Shown one piece after another: positions 8,560 to 16,651 of a DNA stretch of 64,000 nucleotides; the first letter of the stretch is position 1; each line of letters begins with the position of its first letter. The notes beneath the pieces were generated by a model. The model was not told the origin of the DNA. It ran no database searches and saw nothing but the letters and a program-made list of their open reading frames with translations. The stretch covers positions 2,068,501 to 2,132,500 of the forward strand of contig NZ_CP020700.1 of NCBI RefSeq assembly GCF_003932715.1, given 5' to 3'. The translations under genes and the position numbers were made by a program. The stretch comes from Streptomyces tsukubensis. Its GTDB lineage: Bacteria > Actinomycetota > Actinomycetes > Streptomycetales > Streptomycetaceae.

Positions 8560-8625
8560 AGCGCCGGGCCCGGGCCCGATCGGCCGTGGGCCCGGTCCGT
8601 ACAGCCCGTACAGCCCGTTGCGCGG

Positions 8626-9513
8626 TCAGCGTCCGGGTGGTGACGAGGGTGCGGCGCGGGGTGCCGGTTCACGGCCTCCGGGCCGTACCGCCGGTTCCAG
8701 TACGGCTTCGGCGACCGCGTCCGGCCGGTCGAGCATCAGCAGATGACCGGCCGGGCCGGTCTCCCGGAAGCGGGCCCCCAGGAGCAGCGCGAGGGCCCGC
8801 TGGCGGGCGGTCCAGCCGCGCCCGCCGGAGGTCGCGGCGAGGACGGTGACGGGCGCGCCCGGCGGCAGCGGGCGGCGCTCGCGCAGGGCGAGGAGTTCGG
8901 CGGCGACGGCCCGGTAGTGGGCGTTCTCCAGCAGCGCGCCGCGCAGGACGCGGGTGGTGCCGTAGACGGCCCGGACCGGTTCGGCCGGGGCCGGGTCCCC
9001 GCCGCCCGTCCGCGAGAGCCTGACCGTGAGCCTGCGGACGGGCGGCCCGAAGGCGGCCGGTACTCCGGCGGCGCCCAGCGCCGTGCCCGCGGCCCGGGCG
9101 ACCGCGGTGCGCAGGGCGGGTGCGGCCGGGGCGGCGGCGTACTCCTCGACGCTGGAGTCGACGAGGACGACACCGGTGGTACGGCCCGGATGGAGCCGGG
9201 CGAACGCCTCGGCGTGGAATCCGGCGATGGAGTGACCGACGACGGTGGCGGGCCGGTCCCGCAGTCCGGCCGCGTCGAGGACGGCGGCGATACGGCGGGC
9301 CTCCCCGGCGGCCGTGGGCGCCGCGGTGGCGGGGGCGCTCAGCCCGTGCCCGGGCCGGTCGAAGCGGACGACCGTGCGGTGCGGGGCGAGCAGCGGTACG
9401 ACCGGGTCCCAGTCGAACCAGGCGAGACCGAGGCCGGCGCTGAGCACGCAGACGGGCCCGCTGCCCTCCACGACCACATGGTGCGGTACGCCGCCGATCC
9501 GTACGAACGTCAC
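8626..9513 (-). CDS. Alpha/beta hydrolase
   Basis: The product is 295 aa from GTG 9513 (VTFVRIGGVPHHVVVEGSGP). It is an alpha/beta-hydrolase fold with LSAGLGLAWFDW (oxyanion region), VVRFDRPGHGLSA, the nucleophile elbow VVGHSIAGFHAEA with the catalytic Ser, VVLVDSS, and a C-terminal GPAGHLLMLDRPDAV that provides the catalytic His. The GTG overlaps the stop of the upstream DUF998 gene in a GTGA overlap, so both genes form one coupled minus-strand operon. The substrate is unknown. No signal peptide is visible, so it is cytoplasmic. Confidence 0.9.
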   Translation of the reverse strand: MTFVRIGGVPHHVVVEGSGPVCVLSAGLGLAWFDWDPVVPLLAPHRTVVRFDRPGHGLSAPATAAPTAAGEARRIAAVLDAAGLRDRPATVVGHSIAGFHAEAFARLHPGRTTGVVLVDSSVEEYAAAPAAPALRTAVARAAGTALGAAGVPAAFGPPVRRLTVRLSRTGGGDPAPAEPVRAVYGTTRVLRGALLENAHYRAVAAELLALRERRPLPPGAPVTVLAATSGGRGWTARQRALALLLGARFRETGPAGHLLMLDRPDAVAEAVLEPAVRPGGREPAPRAAPSSPPGR

Positions 9514-10274
9514 CCTGCCACCGCCTCCGGCCGTTCCGTACCGCCCGCGCTCCGCGGGTCCGGCGTCCGCCCCGGGTCCCGCGGCTCCCTCGGGTCCCGG
9601 TTCCGCGACCGTCGCACCTCCCGGGTCAGGGAGAGCGCGAGCAGTCCCAGCCAGACTGCCACGAAGAGCACCTGGAGCCGCTGCCCGGCACCGAGGGCCC
9701 AGGTGCCGTTCCCGGCCTCGAAGGCGGCGACGGACGCCAGGGTCCAGCCGGTGGCGAGCAGTTCCAGGGCGACGAGCGGCGGGCCGAAGCGGGCCAGTTC
9801 GGGCAGGAGGCCGTAGCGGCGGGCGGCCAGGGTGAGGGCGACCATCCCGACCAGGGCGCCGGTCATGGCGAGGGAGCTGCTGACGGCGTGCGCGGTATGG
9901 GTGGCGGGGACCAGGCCCGCGGTCTCGCGGGCGGCGCACTCGGGGTCGGCGGTGGGCGTGCAGCTCAGCGGCAGCCGGGAGTCGACGGCGGTCGCGGCGC
10001 CGAACAGCGTGACGCCCGCCCAGCCGATCACGGTCCAGGGCCGGCGCGGGGTGTGCCGGGCGCGCAGGGTGTGCGCGAGGGCGAAGGCGGCGCCCGCGAA
10101 CACGAGGGAACCGGCCGCCAGATCGGTGGCCCGGAAGAGCCCGCCGAAGGGCTGGTCCTGGGCCGCGAGTTCGCTGACGTAGGTCTGTACCGGGTCGAGC
10201 CCCGTCGACAGGACGACTTCCAGGAGCCACGCGGTGTAGACGAGGGCGCCGATGGCTATGAGTGCGGCGGTCAT
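9510..10274 (-). CDS. DUF998 membrane protein
   Basis: The product is 254 aa from ATG 10274 (MTAALIAIGALVYTAWLLEV). It has six or seven hydrophobic helices with the DUF998 hallmarks YVSELAAQDQPFGGLFRATD after helix 1 and a Cys-containing extracytoplasmic loop (LSCTPTADPECAARE). The C-terminus is a charged, Pro/Arg-rich tail. It is translationally coupled to the downstream alpha/beta hydrolase, suggesting that the two act together at the membrane, possibly on a lipid. The family has no established function. It is transcribed divergently from the DUF6153/multicopper oxidase operon. Confidence 0.87.
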   Translation of the reverse strand: MTAALIAIGALVYTAWLLEVVLSTGLDPVQTYVSELAAQDQPFGGLFRATDLAAGSLVFAGAAFALAHTLRARHTPRRPWTVIGWAGVTLFGAATAVDSRLPLSCTPTADPECAARETAGLVPATHTAHAVSSSLAMTGALVGMVALTLAARRYGLLPELARFGPPLVALELLATGWTLASVAAFEAGNGTWALGAGQRLQVLFVAVWLGLLALSLTREVRRSRNRDPREPRDPGRTPDPRSAGGTERPEAVAG

Positions 10275-10325
10275 CGGTCCATGATCTCGCACACCTGACC
10301 GGTTCCGTCCTCGGCGGCCGTATCG

Positions 10326-10346
10326 TATACCCGGTGGGGGTAGTAT
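10326..10346 (+). promoter_or_regulatory. CsoR-like copper operator overlapping promoter
   Basis: TATACCC (10326-10332), ggtg, then GGGGTA (10337-10342) form the C-run/G-run inverted repeat typical of CsoR operators (ATACCC...GGGGTAT). TAGTAT at 10341-10346 fits a -10 element 7 nt before ATG 10354. A repressor bound here would block RNA polymerase, and Cu(I) would release it. No csoR gene is in the window. Confidence 0.55.
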
Positions 10347-10353
10347 GCGGATC

Positions 10354-10842
10354 ATGGTGAAGGCCCAGGGAACGCGGACGGGACGGCTGTTGCTGTTCCT
10401 CGCGCTGCTGTTCGGGGTCGCCACCATGCACACCCTGGGCCACCCGTCGTCGGGTCACGCCACGGGCGGAACGGCCGTCCACGCCCCGTTGCACGCGGAT
10501 CCCGCACCGGCGGGGGACGGCACGGATGTACGCGGCGCCGCGCGCGAGCACGTGCCGCCGCCCGCGGCCTCCGGCTCCAGCCGGCACGTACCGCCCGCCG
10601 CCTCCGGGGCCGTCCTGCAGAACAGCGGGCCCTCCCCCGGGGTGATGGACCCGACGATGGTCTGTCTCGCCGTGCTCGGCGCGTTCGGGGTCGCGCTGCT
10701 GCTCCTCGCGGGCGCCTGGCTGCGCCGCCGCGCGGCCTCGGCGGCGCCCGCCCGCACCGGTACGGCCGCCGGAGCCCGGGCCTCCCCGCGGCCCCCGCCG
10801 CCTCGTATACGTCTCGCACAGCTTTCGGTCCTGCGGATCTAG
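10354..10842 (+). CDS. DUF6153-type small exported protein
   Basis: The product is 162 aa from ATG 10354. An in-frame ATG at 10345 lies inside the operator/-10 region and is less likely. An N-terminal signal/anchor (LLLFLALLFGVATMHTLGH) precedes a His-rich loop, and a second hydrophobic segment (VCLAVLGAFGVALLLLAGAW) comes before a basic tail ending RLAQLSVLRI. This layout, including the VLRI end, is that of Streptomyces DUF6153 proteins. It is followed 99 nt later by a multicopper oxidase gene under the same copper-type promoter, so a role in copper handling at the envelope is inferred. Confidence 0.75.
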   Translation: MVKAQGTRTGRLLLFLALLFGVATMHTLGHPSSGHATGGTAVHAPLHADPAPAGDGTDVRGAAREHVPPPAASGSSRHVPPAASGAVLQNSGPSPGVMDPTMVCLAVLGAFGVALLLLAGAWLRRRAASAAPARTGTAAGARASPRPPPPRIRLAQLSVLRI

Positions 10843-10941
10843 GAACACGCAGGCCGCCCGTGGAGGGCGGCACGCGTGACGGATCCGTGCGGCCCCCTCC
10901 CGGGGCCGTATCCCCAGACCGACAGCACGAGGTGCATTCCC

Positions 10942-12597
10942 ATGAAGAAGTTCATCCAGCGCCGTACGCTCCTGGGCGCTTCCCTGGCCGTCGCCGGTAC
11001 GGCGGCCCTCACGGCCTGCTCCGGCTCGGACGGCGGCAAGGGCGGCGGACACGCCGGTCACAACGGCGGCGGGGGCGGCAGCGCGGGCGCGGGCGGCGGC
11101 GGCAACAAGGGATTCGTGGCCCCCGACGGCCCGGAGGTGAAGGCCGCGGAGGCGAAGCGCGGCAGGGGCCCCGAGCGGAAGGTGCGGTTCACCGCCACGC
11201 CCGGAACGGTCGACCTCGGCGGGGTCACCGCGAAGACCTGGCTGTACGGGGACCGGCTGCCCGGCCAGGAGGTACGGGTCACCGCCGGGGACACCCTGGC
11301 GCTGACCCTCGTCAACAACCTTCCCGACACGACGTCCCTCCACTGGCACGGGCTGGCCCTGCGCAACGACATGGACGGTGTGCCCGGTCTGACGCAGGCT
11401 CCTGTGAAGGCGGGCGGCACGTTCGACTACCGGTTCGCGGTCGCGCACCCCGGCACGTACTGGTTCCACCCGCACTCGGGCGTCCAGCAGGACCGCGGCC
11501 TGTACGCGCCGCTGATCGTCGAGGACCCGAAGGAGCCGCTGAAGTACGACAAGGAGTGGGTGATCGTTCTCGACGACTGGGTCGACGGGATCGACGGCTC
11601 CACCCCCGACGCCGTCCTCACCGAACTCAGCAAGGGCATGATGAGCGGCGGCGGCCACGAGGGCCACGGCGCGGCCGGAACCACCGCCATGGGCGGCCGG
11701 GGCAGGTACTCGGGGGCCCGGCGGCCGGCCGCCGCGAAGACCCCCGGCCCGGGCGGTGCGGGCCCTTCGCGGATGATGATGGGCGCCAAGAGCGACCTGC
11801 TCGGCGGGGACGCGGGCGATGTGGCGTACCCGCACTATCTGATCAACGGACGGACACCGAAGGCCCCGGCGTCCTTCAGCGCGAAGCCCGGCGACCGGAT
11901 CCGGCTGCGGATCATCAACGCGGGCGGCGATACGGCCTTCCGGGTCGCCCTCGGCGGCCACGAGCTGACCGTGACCCACACCGACGGCTTCCCCGTCGCG
12001 CCCGCGAAGACGGACGCCCTGCTGCTGGGCATGGGCGAGCGGTACGACGCCGTCGTCACCGCGGGCGACGGGGTCTTCCCGCTGGTGGCGGTCGCGGAGG
12101 GCAAGAACACGACGGCGCTGGCCCTGCTCCGTACGGGCGGCGGGGCCGCTCCCGCGGCGACCGTACGCCCCGCGGAGCTGACCCGGCGGGTGCTGACCGC
12201 GGACAAGCTGCGCGCCGACGCCTCGGTCGCGCTGCCCGCCCGCAAGCCGGACCGCGAGATCGACATCGAGCTGACCGGCGGGATGGCGAAGTACGACTGG
12301 GCGTTCGACGGCAAGCCGTACACCCCGGACCCGCGCCACGAGGTCCGGGCCGGTGAGCGGGTCCGGCTGGTGTTCCGCAATCCGACGGGCATGTGGCACC
12401 CGCTCCATCTGCACGGCCACACCTTCGCCGTCGGCGGTACGGCACAGGGCGCACGCAAGGACACCGCCGTCATCCTGCCCAACGGCACGCTGACCGCCGA
12501 CTTCGACGCCGACAACCCGGGGCTGTGGATGATCCACTGCCACAACGTCTACCACGCGGAGGCGGGGATGATGACGGTCCTGGGCTACCGGAAGTAA
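10942..12597 (+). CDS. Exported multicopper oxidase
   Basis: The product is 551 aa from ATG 10942 (MKKFIQRRTLLGASLAVAGT). The signal has a Tat RR motif plus a lipobox LTAC, so it may be a Tat-exported lipoprotein. All four copper-binding motifs are present: HWHG (134-137), HPHS (176-179), HPLHLHGH (486-493) and HCHNVYHAEAGM, with type-1 ligands Cys533, His538 and Met543. Two Gly/His-rich inserts (GHAGHNGGGG, and MMSGGGHEGHGAAG near residue 235) resemble the Met/His-rich copper-binding loops of CueO-like cuprous oxidases. It probably oxidises Cu(I) outside the membrane. It lies in one operon with the DUF6153 gene behind a CsoR-like site. Confidence 0.93.
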   Translation: MKKFIQRRTLLGASLAVAGTAALTACSGSDGGKGGGHAGHNGGGGGSAGAGGGGNKGFVAPDGPEVKAAEAKRGRGPERKVRFTATPGTVDLGGVTAKTWLYGDRLPGQEVRVTAGDTLALTLVNNLPDTTSLHWHGLALRNDMDGVPGLTQAPVKAGGTFDYRFAVAHPGTYWFHPHSGVQQDRGLYAPLIVEDPKEPLKYDKEWVIVLDDWVDGIDGSTPDAVLTELSKGMMSGGGHEGHGAAGTTAMGGRGRYSGARRPAAAKTPGPGGAGPSRMMMGAKSDLLGGDAGDVAYPHYLINGRTPKAPASFSAKPGDRIRLRIINAGGDTAFRVALGGHELTVTHTDGFPVAPAKTDALLLGMGERYDAVVTAGDGVFPLVAVAEGKNTTALALLRTGGGAAPAATVRPAELTRRVLTADKLRADASVALPARKPDREIDIELTGGMAKYDWAFDGKPYTPDPRHEVRAGERVRLVFRNPTGMWHPLHLHGHTFAVGGTAQGARKDTAVILPNGTLTADFDADNPGLWMIHCHNVYHAEAGMMTVLGYRK

Positions 12598-12678
12598 CAG
12601 GGGCGGACAAGGCCCGGCGCCTGCCGCACCCCGGGCCCTGTCCGCCGTGGACGGGGCCCGGCGCCGGACCGCGGACGG

Positions 12679-12714
12679 GCCCGGCCCGGGGTGCGGTGCG
12701 GCCCCGGGCCGGGC
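12679..12714 (+). terminator. Hairpin after multicopper oxidase
   Basis: GCCCGGCCCGGGG (12679-12691) pairs with CCCCGGGCCGGGC (12702-12714), 13 bp around a 10-nt loop. It is likely the terminator of the copper operon. Confidence 0.5.
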
Positions 12715-12791
12715 ACCGTCCACGGTGGACGCGCGACCGCGCGTGGGGCGTCCCACACCCCGCCACCGGGACATCGCGTCAGAAAGACGAT

Positions 12792-12803
12792 TACACTGGG
12801 GCC
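12792..12803 (+). promoter_or_regulatory. -10 element of a leaderless nadE transcript
   Basis: TACACT at 12792-12797 (TANNNT) lies 6 nt before the GTG start of nadE. No Shine-Dalgarno sequence is present. Confidence 0.45.
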
Positions 12804-14561
12804 GTGCCTCAACTACGTCTCGCCCTGAATCAGATCGACGCGACGGTCGGCGACCTCGGCGGCAACGCCGAAGCGGTCGTCCGGCGCACCCGGCAGGCGG
12901 CCGAGCAGGGTGCGCATCTCGTGGCCTTCCCCGAGATGATGCTCACCGGCTACCCCGTGGAGGACCTCGCGCTGCGGTCGTCGTTCGTGGACGCCTCCCG
13001 CGCGTCCCTCACGGCCCTCGCCGCCCGGCTGGCGGACGAGGGCCTGGGCGGGGTGCCGGTGATCGTCGGCTATCTCGACCGCTCCGACACCGCGCAGCCG
13101 AAGTACGGCCAGCCCGCGGGCGCGCCCCGCAACGCGGCGGCCGTCCTCCACGGCGGCGAAGTGGTCCTCGGTTTCGCCAAGCACCATCTGCCGAACTACG
13201 GCGTCTTCGACGAGTTCCGGTACTTCGTGCCCGGCGACACCATGCCGGTGGTCCGGGTCCGGGGCGTGGACGTGGCGCTGGCGATCTGCGAGGACCTGTG
13301 GCAGGACGGCGGCCGGGTGCCCGCGACCCGCTCCGCCGGAGCCGGGCTGCTGATCTCCGTGAACGCATCGCCGTACGAGCGCGACAAGGACGACACCCGG
13401 CTCGACCTGGTGCGCAAGCGCGCCCAGGAGGCGGGCTGCACCGTCGCGTACTGCGCGACGACCGGCGGCCAGGACGAGCTGGTCTTCGACGGCGACTCCA
13501 TCGTCGTGGACGCGGCGGGCGAGGTGATCGCCCGGGCCCCGCAGTTCGAGGAGACCCTGCTCCTCGTCGACCTCGACCTCCCGGCCGCGGCCCCGGTGCC
13601 GCCGTCCGGTGTCGTCGACGACGGCCTGCGGATCGACCACGCGGTGGTCTCCGAGGAGCCGGTGGCTGCCTACCGGCCCGAGTTCACCGGCGGGTACGCG
13701 GAGCGGCTCGACGACGACGCCGAGGTGTACGCGGCCCTGGTCACCGGACTCCGCGCCTATACCGTGAAGAACGGTTTCCGCTCGGTCCTGGTGGGCCTCT
13801 CCGGCGGTATCGACTCGGCGCTGGTGGCCGCGATCGCCTGCGACGCGCTGGGCGCCGGGAACGTGTACGGCATCTCCATGCCGTCGAAGTACTCCTCGCA
13901 GCACTCCCGGGACGACGCCGCCGAGCTGGCGCGCCGTACCGGACTCCACTTCCGTACCGTCTCCATCGAGCCGATGTTCGACGCCTACATGGGCGCCCTC
14001 GGGCTCACCGGGCTGGCCGAGGAGAACCTCCAGTCGCGGCTGCGCGGCACCCTGCTGATGGCGGTCTCCAACGAGGAGGGCCATATCGTCCTGGCCCCGG
14101 GCAACAAGTCCGAGCTGGCGGTGGGCTACTCCACGCTGTACGGCGACTCGGTGGGCGCGTACGGGCCGATCAAGGACGTCTACAAGTCGACGGTGTTCCG
14201 GCTGGCGCGGTGGCGCAACCGGGTCGCGGCGGAGCGCGGCGAGACCCCGCCGATCCCGGAGGCGTCGATCACCAAGCCGCCGAGCGCCGAGCTGCGCCCG
14301 GACCAGGTGGACACCGATTCGCTGCCGGACTACGACGTGCTGGACGCGATCCTGGAGCTGTACGTGGACCGGGACCGCGGCCGGGCGGCGATCGTCGCCG
14401 CCGGGTACGACGAGGAGCTGGTCGCGCGGGTGCTGCGGCTGGTGGACACCGCGGAGTACAAGCGGCGGCAGTACCCGCCGGGCACCAAGATCTCGGCGAA
14501 GGGCTTCGGCAAGGACCGCAGGCTGCCGATCACCAACCGCTGGCGCGAGCACGCCTCCTGA
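12804..14561 (+). CDS. nadE: Glutamine-dependent NAD+ synthetase
   Basis: The product is 585 aa from GTG 12804 (MPQLRLALNQIDATVGDLGG). The N-terminal nitrilase-type glutaminase domain shows the full triad: Glu in AFPEMMLTGYP, Lys in FAKHHLPNYGVFDE and Cys in AICEDLWQDG. The C-terminal synthetase domain has the ATP pyrophosphatase loop LSGGIDSALVAAIA and the SMPSKYSSQHSRDDA segment. The enzyme amidates nicotinic acid adenine dinucleotide to NAD+ with ammonia from glutamine, the last step of NAD synthesis in the cytoplasm. The length is typical for the two-domain bacterial form. It appears to be transcribed alone. Confidence 0.96.
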   Translation: MPQLRLALNQIDATVGDLGGNAEAVVRRTRQAAEQGAHLVAFPEMMLTGYPVEDLALRSSFVDASRASLTALAARLADEGLGGVPVIVGYLDRSDTAQPKYGQPAGAPRNAAAVLHGGEVVLGFAKHHLPNYGVFDEFRYFVPGDTMPVVRVRGVDVALAICEDLWQDGGRVPATRSAGAGLLISVNASPYERDKDDTRLDLVRKRAQEAGCTVAYCATTGGQDELVFDGDSIVVDAAGEVIARAPQFEETLLLVDLDLPAAAPVPPSGVVDDGLRIDHAVVSEEPVAAYRPEFTGGYAERLDDDAEVYAALVTGLRAYTVKNGFRSVLVGLSGGIDSALVAAIACDALGAGNVYGISMPSKYSSQHSRDDAAELARRTGLHFRTVSIEPMFDAYMGALGLTGLAEENLQSRLRGTLLMAVSNEEGHIVLAPGNKSELAVGYSTLYGDSVGAYGPIKDVYKSTVFRLARWRNRVAAERGETPPIPEASITKPPSAELRPDQVDTDSLPDYDVLDAILELYVDRDRGRAAIVAAGYDEELVARVLRLVDTAEYKRRQYPPGTKISAKGFGKDRRLPITNRWREHAS

Positions 14562-14616
14562 CCCGGGACGCCCTCCGACCCGGGACGCCTTCCGATCCAA
14601 AGAAGCGACCCAACCT

Positions 14617-14652
14617 GTACGCCCCCGATCGCCCCGGCGACCGGGGGCGTAC
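14617..14652 (+). terminator. Hairpin after nadE
   Basis: GTACGCCCCCG (14617-14627) pairs with CGGGGGCGTAC (14642-14652), with an inner TCGCC/GGCGA stem in the loop. The next gene is convergent, so it may serve both. Confidence 0.6.
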
Positions 14653-14683
14653 GGTGTACCCGGCGTACCCGGCACAGGGGCGC

Positions 14684-15139
14684 TCAGCCGCCGGTCACCC
14701 GCCCGCGCAGCCGCTCATGGCGCTGCCGGGCCGCCTGGGTGCTGCCGAGGCCCAGACCGAAGGCGATCTCCTGCCAGGTCAGCCCGCGGCCGTGGGCGAT
14801 GGACAGCAGGGACTCCTCCAGCACGTCCAGATCGCCGCGCGCCCGCGCAACGAGGGTGAGGGCGGCGACCAGATCGCTCCGGTCGACCCCGTCCTCCTCC
14901 TCCGCCAGCAGACCCGGATTGGCGGCCAGCGCGACCGTGAGGCCCACCGCCTCGTGCGGCGTGATCATCGGCTGGTTCAGATGACGGCGCCGGAGCGGCT
15001 CCGACGCGGCATGGCGCCGGTCGATCCGGGCCAGGGCGGCGAACTCACGTCCGGCCCGCGCCGCGCCGGGCTCGGCCGGGGTGAAGACATCGGGGGGCGT
15101 ACCGGAGGGCGTACCGGACTCGGGAGCGGTCTCGTTCAT
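14684..15139 (-). CDS. HTH-domain hypothetical protein
   Basis: The product is 151 aa from ATG 15139 (MNETAPESGTPSGTPP). The N-terminal third is disordered, Pro/Ser/Gly-rich. The rest is helical and ends with LSIAHGRGLTWQEIAFGLGL followed by STQAARQRHERLRGR, which reads as a helix-turn-helix with a basic recognition helix. It is a small, probably DNA-binding actinobacterial protein of unknown target, with no sensory domain. It is convergent with nadE. The function is not assigned beyond the HTH. Confidence 0.7.
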   Translation of the reverse strand: MNETAPESGTPSGTPPDVFTPAEPGAARAGREFAALARIDRRHAASEPLRRRHLNQPMITPHEAVGLTVALAANPGLLAEEEDGVDRSDLVAALTLVARARGDLDVLEESLLSIAHGRGLTWQEIAFGLGLGSTQAARQRHERLRGRVTGG

Positions 15140-15246
15140 ACGACCCGACGGTACGCGGCACTCCCCCAACGGTCAACGAAATATTGCCAATGAACCGTGA
15201 CCAACATGACGTTGTGAACACTCTGTTTACTTCCGGGGGCGGTGAA

Positions 15247-15275
15247 AGGGCGCCCCGCAACCGTCGGGGCGCCCT
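15247..15275 (-). terminator. Hairpin at the 3' side of the EEP-family gene
   Basis: AGGGCGCCCCG (15247-15257) pairs with CGGGGCGCCCT (15265-15275), 11 bp around a 7-nt loop, just past the stop of the minus-strand gene ending at 15290. Confidence 0.6.
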
Positions 15276-15289
15276 CGGGACCGGCCGGA

Positions 15290-16342
15290 TCAGTCCAGCT
15301 CGATGCTCGCCGCTATCGGCAGATGGTCACTGGCCGTCCGCGGCAGCGTCCACGACGCCACCGGCTCCAGCCCCTTCACCAGGATCTGGTCGATCCGCGC
15401 CATCGGGAACGACGCGGGCCAGCTGAAACCGAAACCGTGCCCCGCGGCGCCCTGCGTGGACCGCATCTGCGAGGTCACAGCCCGCAGCGCCCGGTCGTTC
15501 ATCGTGCCGTTGAGATCGCCCAGCAGGACCACCTTGCCGACGTCCTCCAGCGCGATCGCCTCCCCCAGCGCGTCCGCGCTCTTGTCGCGCTCGTTGGCCG
15601 TGAACCCGGCGTGCATCTTGACCCGTACGGACGGCATATGGGCCACGTAGACCGCGATGTCCCCCCGGGGAGTGGCCACCGTGGAGCGCAGCGCCCGGGT
15701 CCAGCCCATCCGGATGTCGACCGGAGCGGACTTCTTCAGCGGATACTTGCTCCACAGCCCGACCGTGCCCTGGACCGTGTGGTACTTGTACGCACTCCGC
15801 AACCCCGTCCGGTAGGCCGCCACCTGACTCTGCGCCAGCTCCTGGAGCGCCAGGACGTCCGCGCCGGACTCCGCCAGATCGCGCGCCGTACCCTCCGGAT
15901 CCGGGTTCTGGGCGTTGACGTTGTGCGAAGCGACCGTGATGTCCCCGCCGCTGCCCGACTTGTCGGTGAGCAGCCCCCCGAAGAGGTTCAGCCAGACCAC
16001 CACCGGCAGCAGCAGCGCCAGCAGCGCCGTCGCCGAACGCCGCCACAGCGCGGCCAGCAGCAGCGGCACCGCCAGAGCCGGCAGCCACGGAAGGAACGTC
16101 TCCGACAGGGACCCCAGATTGCCTATCCGGTTGGGCACACGGGCATGCAGAGCCGTGAACAGCGCGACACCGACCGCCAGGACCGCGATGACGATCCCGC
16201 GCCGCCACAGGCCGCCGTCCCGCCACGGGCGGAACGGTCCGACGGTCCGCAGGCGCCGGAACCGGCCGCCCGGGCGGGGCGCGGGTTCCCCGAGGTCCCC
16301 CGGACCACCGCTCCCCGTCTCCGCCTTGTACGCCTGAACCAT
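15290..16342 (-). CDS. Membrane-anchored endonuclease/exonuclease/phosphatase-family protein
   Basis: The product is 350 aa from ATG 16342 (MVQAYKAETGSGG), preceded by GAGG. A GTG five codons upstream is possible. A basic cytoplasmic segment and three hydrophobic helices (roughly residues 55-140) precede an extracytoplasmic EEP domain with SHNVNAQNPDPEGTARDLAE, DVLALQELAQ (catalytic Glu), LLGDLNGTMNDRAL (Asp/Asn pair) and a terminal ASDHLPI (catalytic Asp-His). Such exported EEP proteins hydrolyse phosphodiesters, for example nucleic acids, sphingomyelin or phosphoinositides. The substrate here is unknown. Confidence 0.9.
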   Translation of the reverse strand: MVQAYKAETGSGGPGDLGEPAPRPGGRFRRLRTVGPFRPWRDGGLWRRGIVIAVLAVGVALFTALHARVPNRIGNLGSLSETFLPWLPALAVPLLLAALWRRSATALLALLLPVVVWLNLFGGLLTDKSGSGGDITVASHNVNAQNPDPEGTARDLAESGADVLALQELAQSQVAAYRTGLRSAYKYHTVQGTVGLWSKYPLKKSAPVDIRMGWTRALRSTVATPRGDIAVYVAHMPSVRVKMHAGFTANERDKSADALGEAIALEDVGKVVLLGDLNGTMNDRALRAVTSQMRSTQGAAGHGFGFSWPASFPMARIDQILVKGLEPVASWTLPRTASDHLPIAASIELD

Positions 16343-16651
16343 CCGCGTCGTCCTCACTGCCTTGCGTCGTCACGCACCGAGCTTCGGTCCTGACACTAGG
16401 CGATGACGTTACTGCGTCCACCGCCCCGGGGCGGCCGTACCCCCATGAGGACGCCCCCCGCGGCCCCGGCGGTTCCCACAAATCCCCCCAGGTCGGGACG
16501 GACCGGCAAACCAGGGGCCCGGGCGCGCCGCCGTGCCTCCGGAGTGCCTCGCAGACCCCGCCCCTTTCACGGCGCGGCACGAAGTGCCACCATGGTGGTG
16601 ATCCGGGGACGCCGTCAGGGCGCCACGAGATGACATAAGGAGCCGTAGGTC
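16343..16651. other. Divergent intergenic region, EEP gene / panB
   Basis: This is a 309-bp gap. On the minus strand TAGTGT (complement of 16393-16398) fits a -10 element for the EEP gene. On the plus strand AAGGAG at 16637-16642 is a strong ribosome-binding site for panB. A short open frame through the middle has no coding character. Confidence 0.4.

Noticed and set aside
8626..12774. 1382-aa minus-strand open frame
   Set aside because: Only its last 295 residues are a real alpha/beta hydrolase. The rest reads against the DUF998 gene's frame and the multicopper oxidase operon and is non-coding.
16403..16633. Small plus-strand open frame upstream of panB
   Set aside because: It is Arg/Pro-rich with no ribosome-binding site or conserved pattern, and lies in a promoter region.
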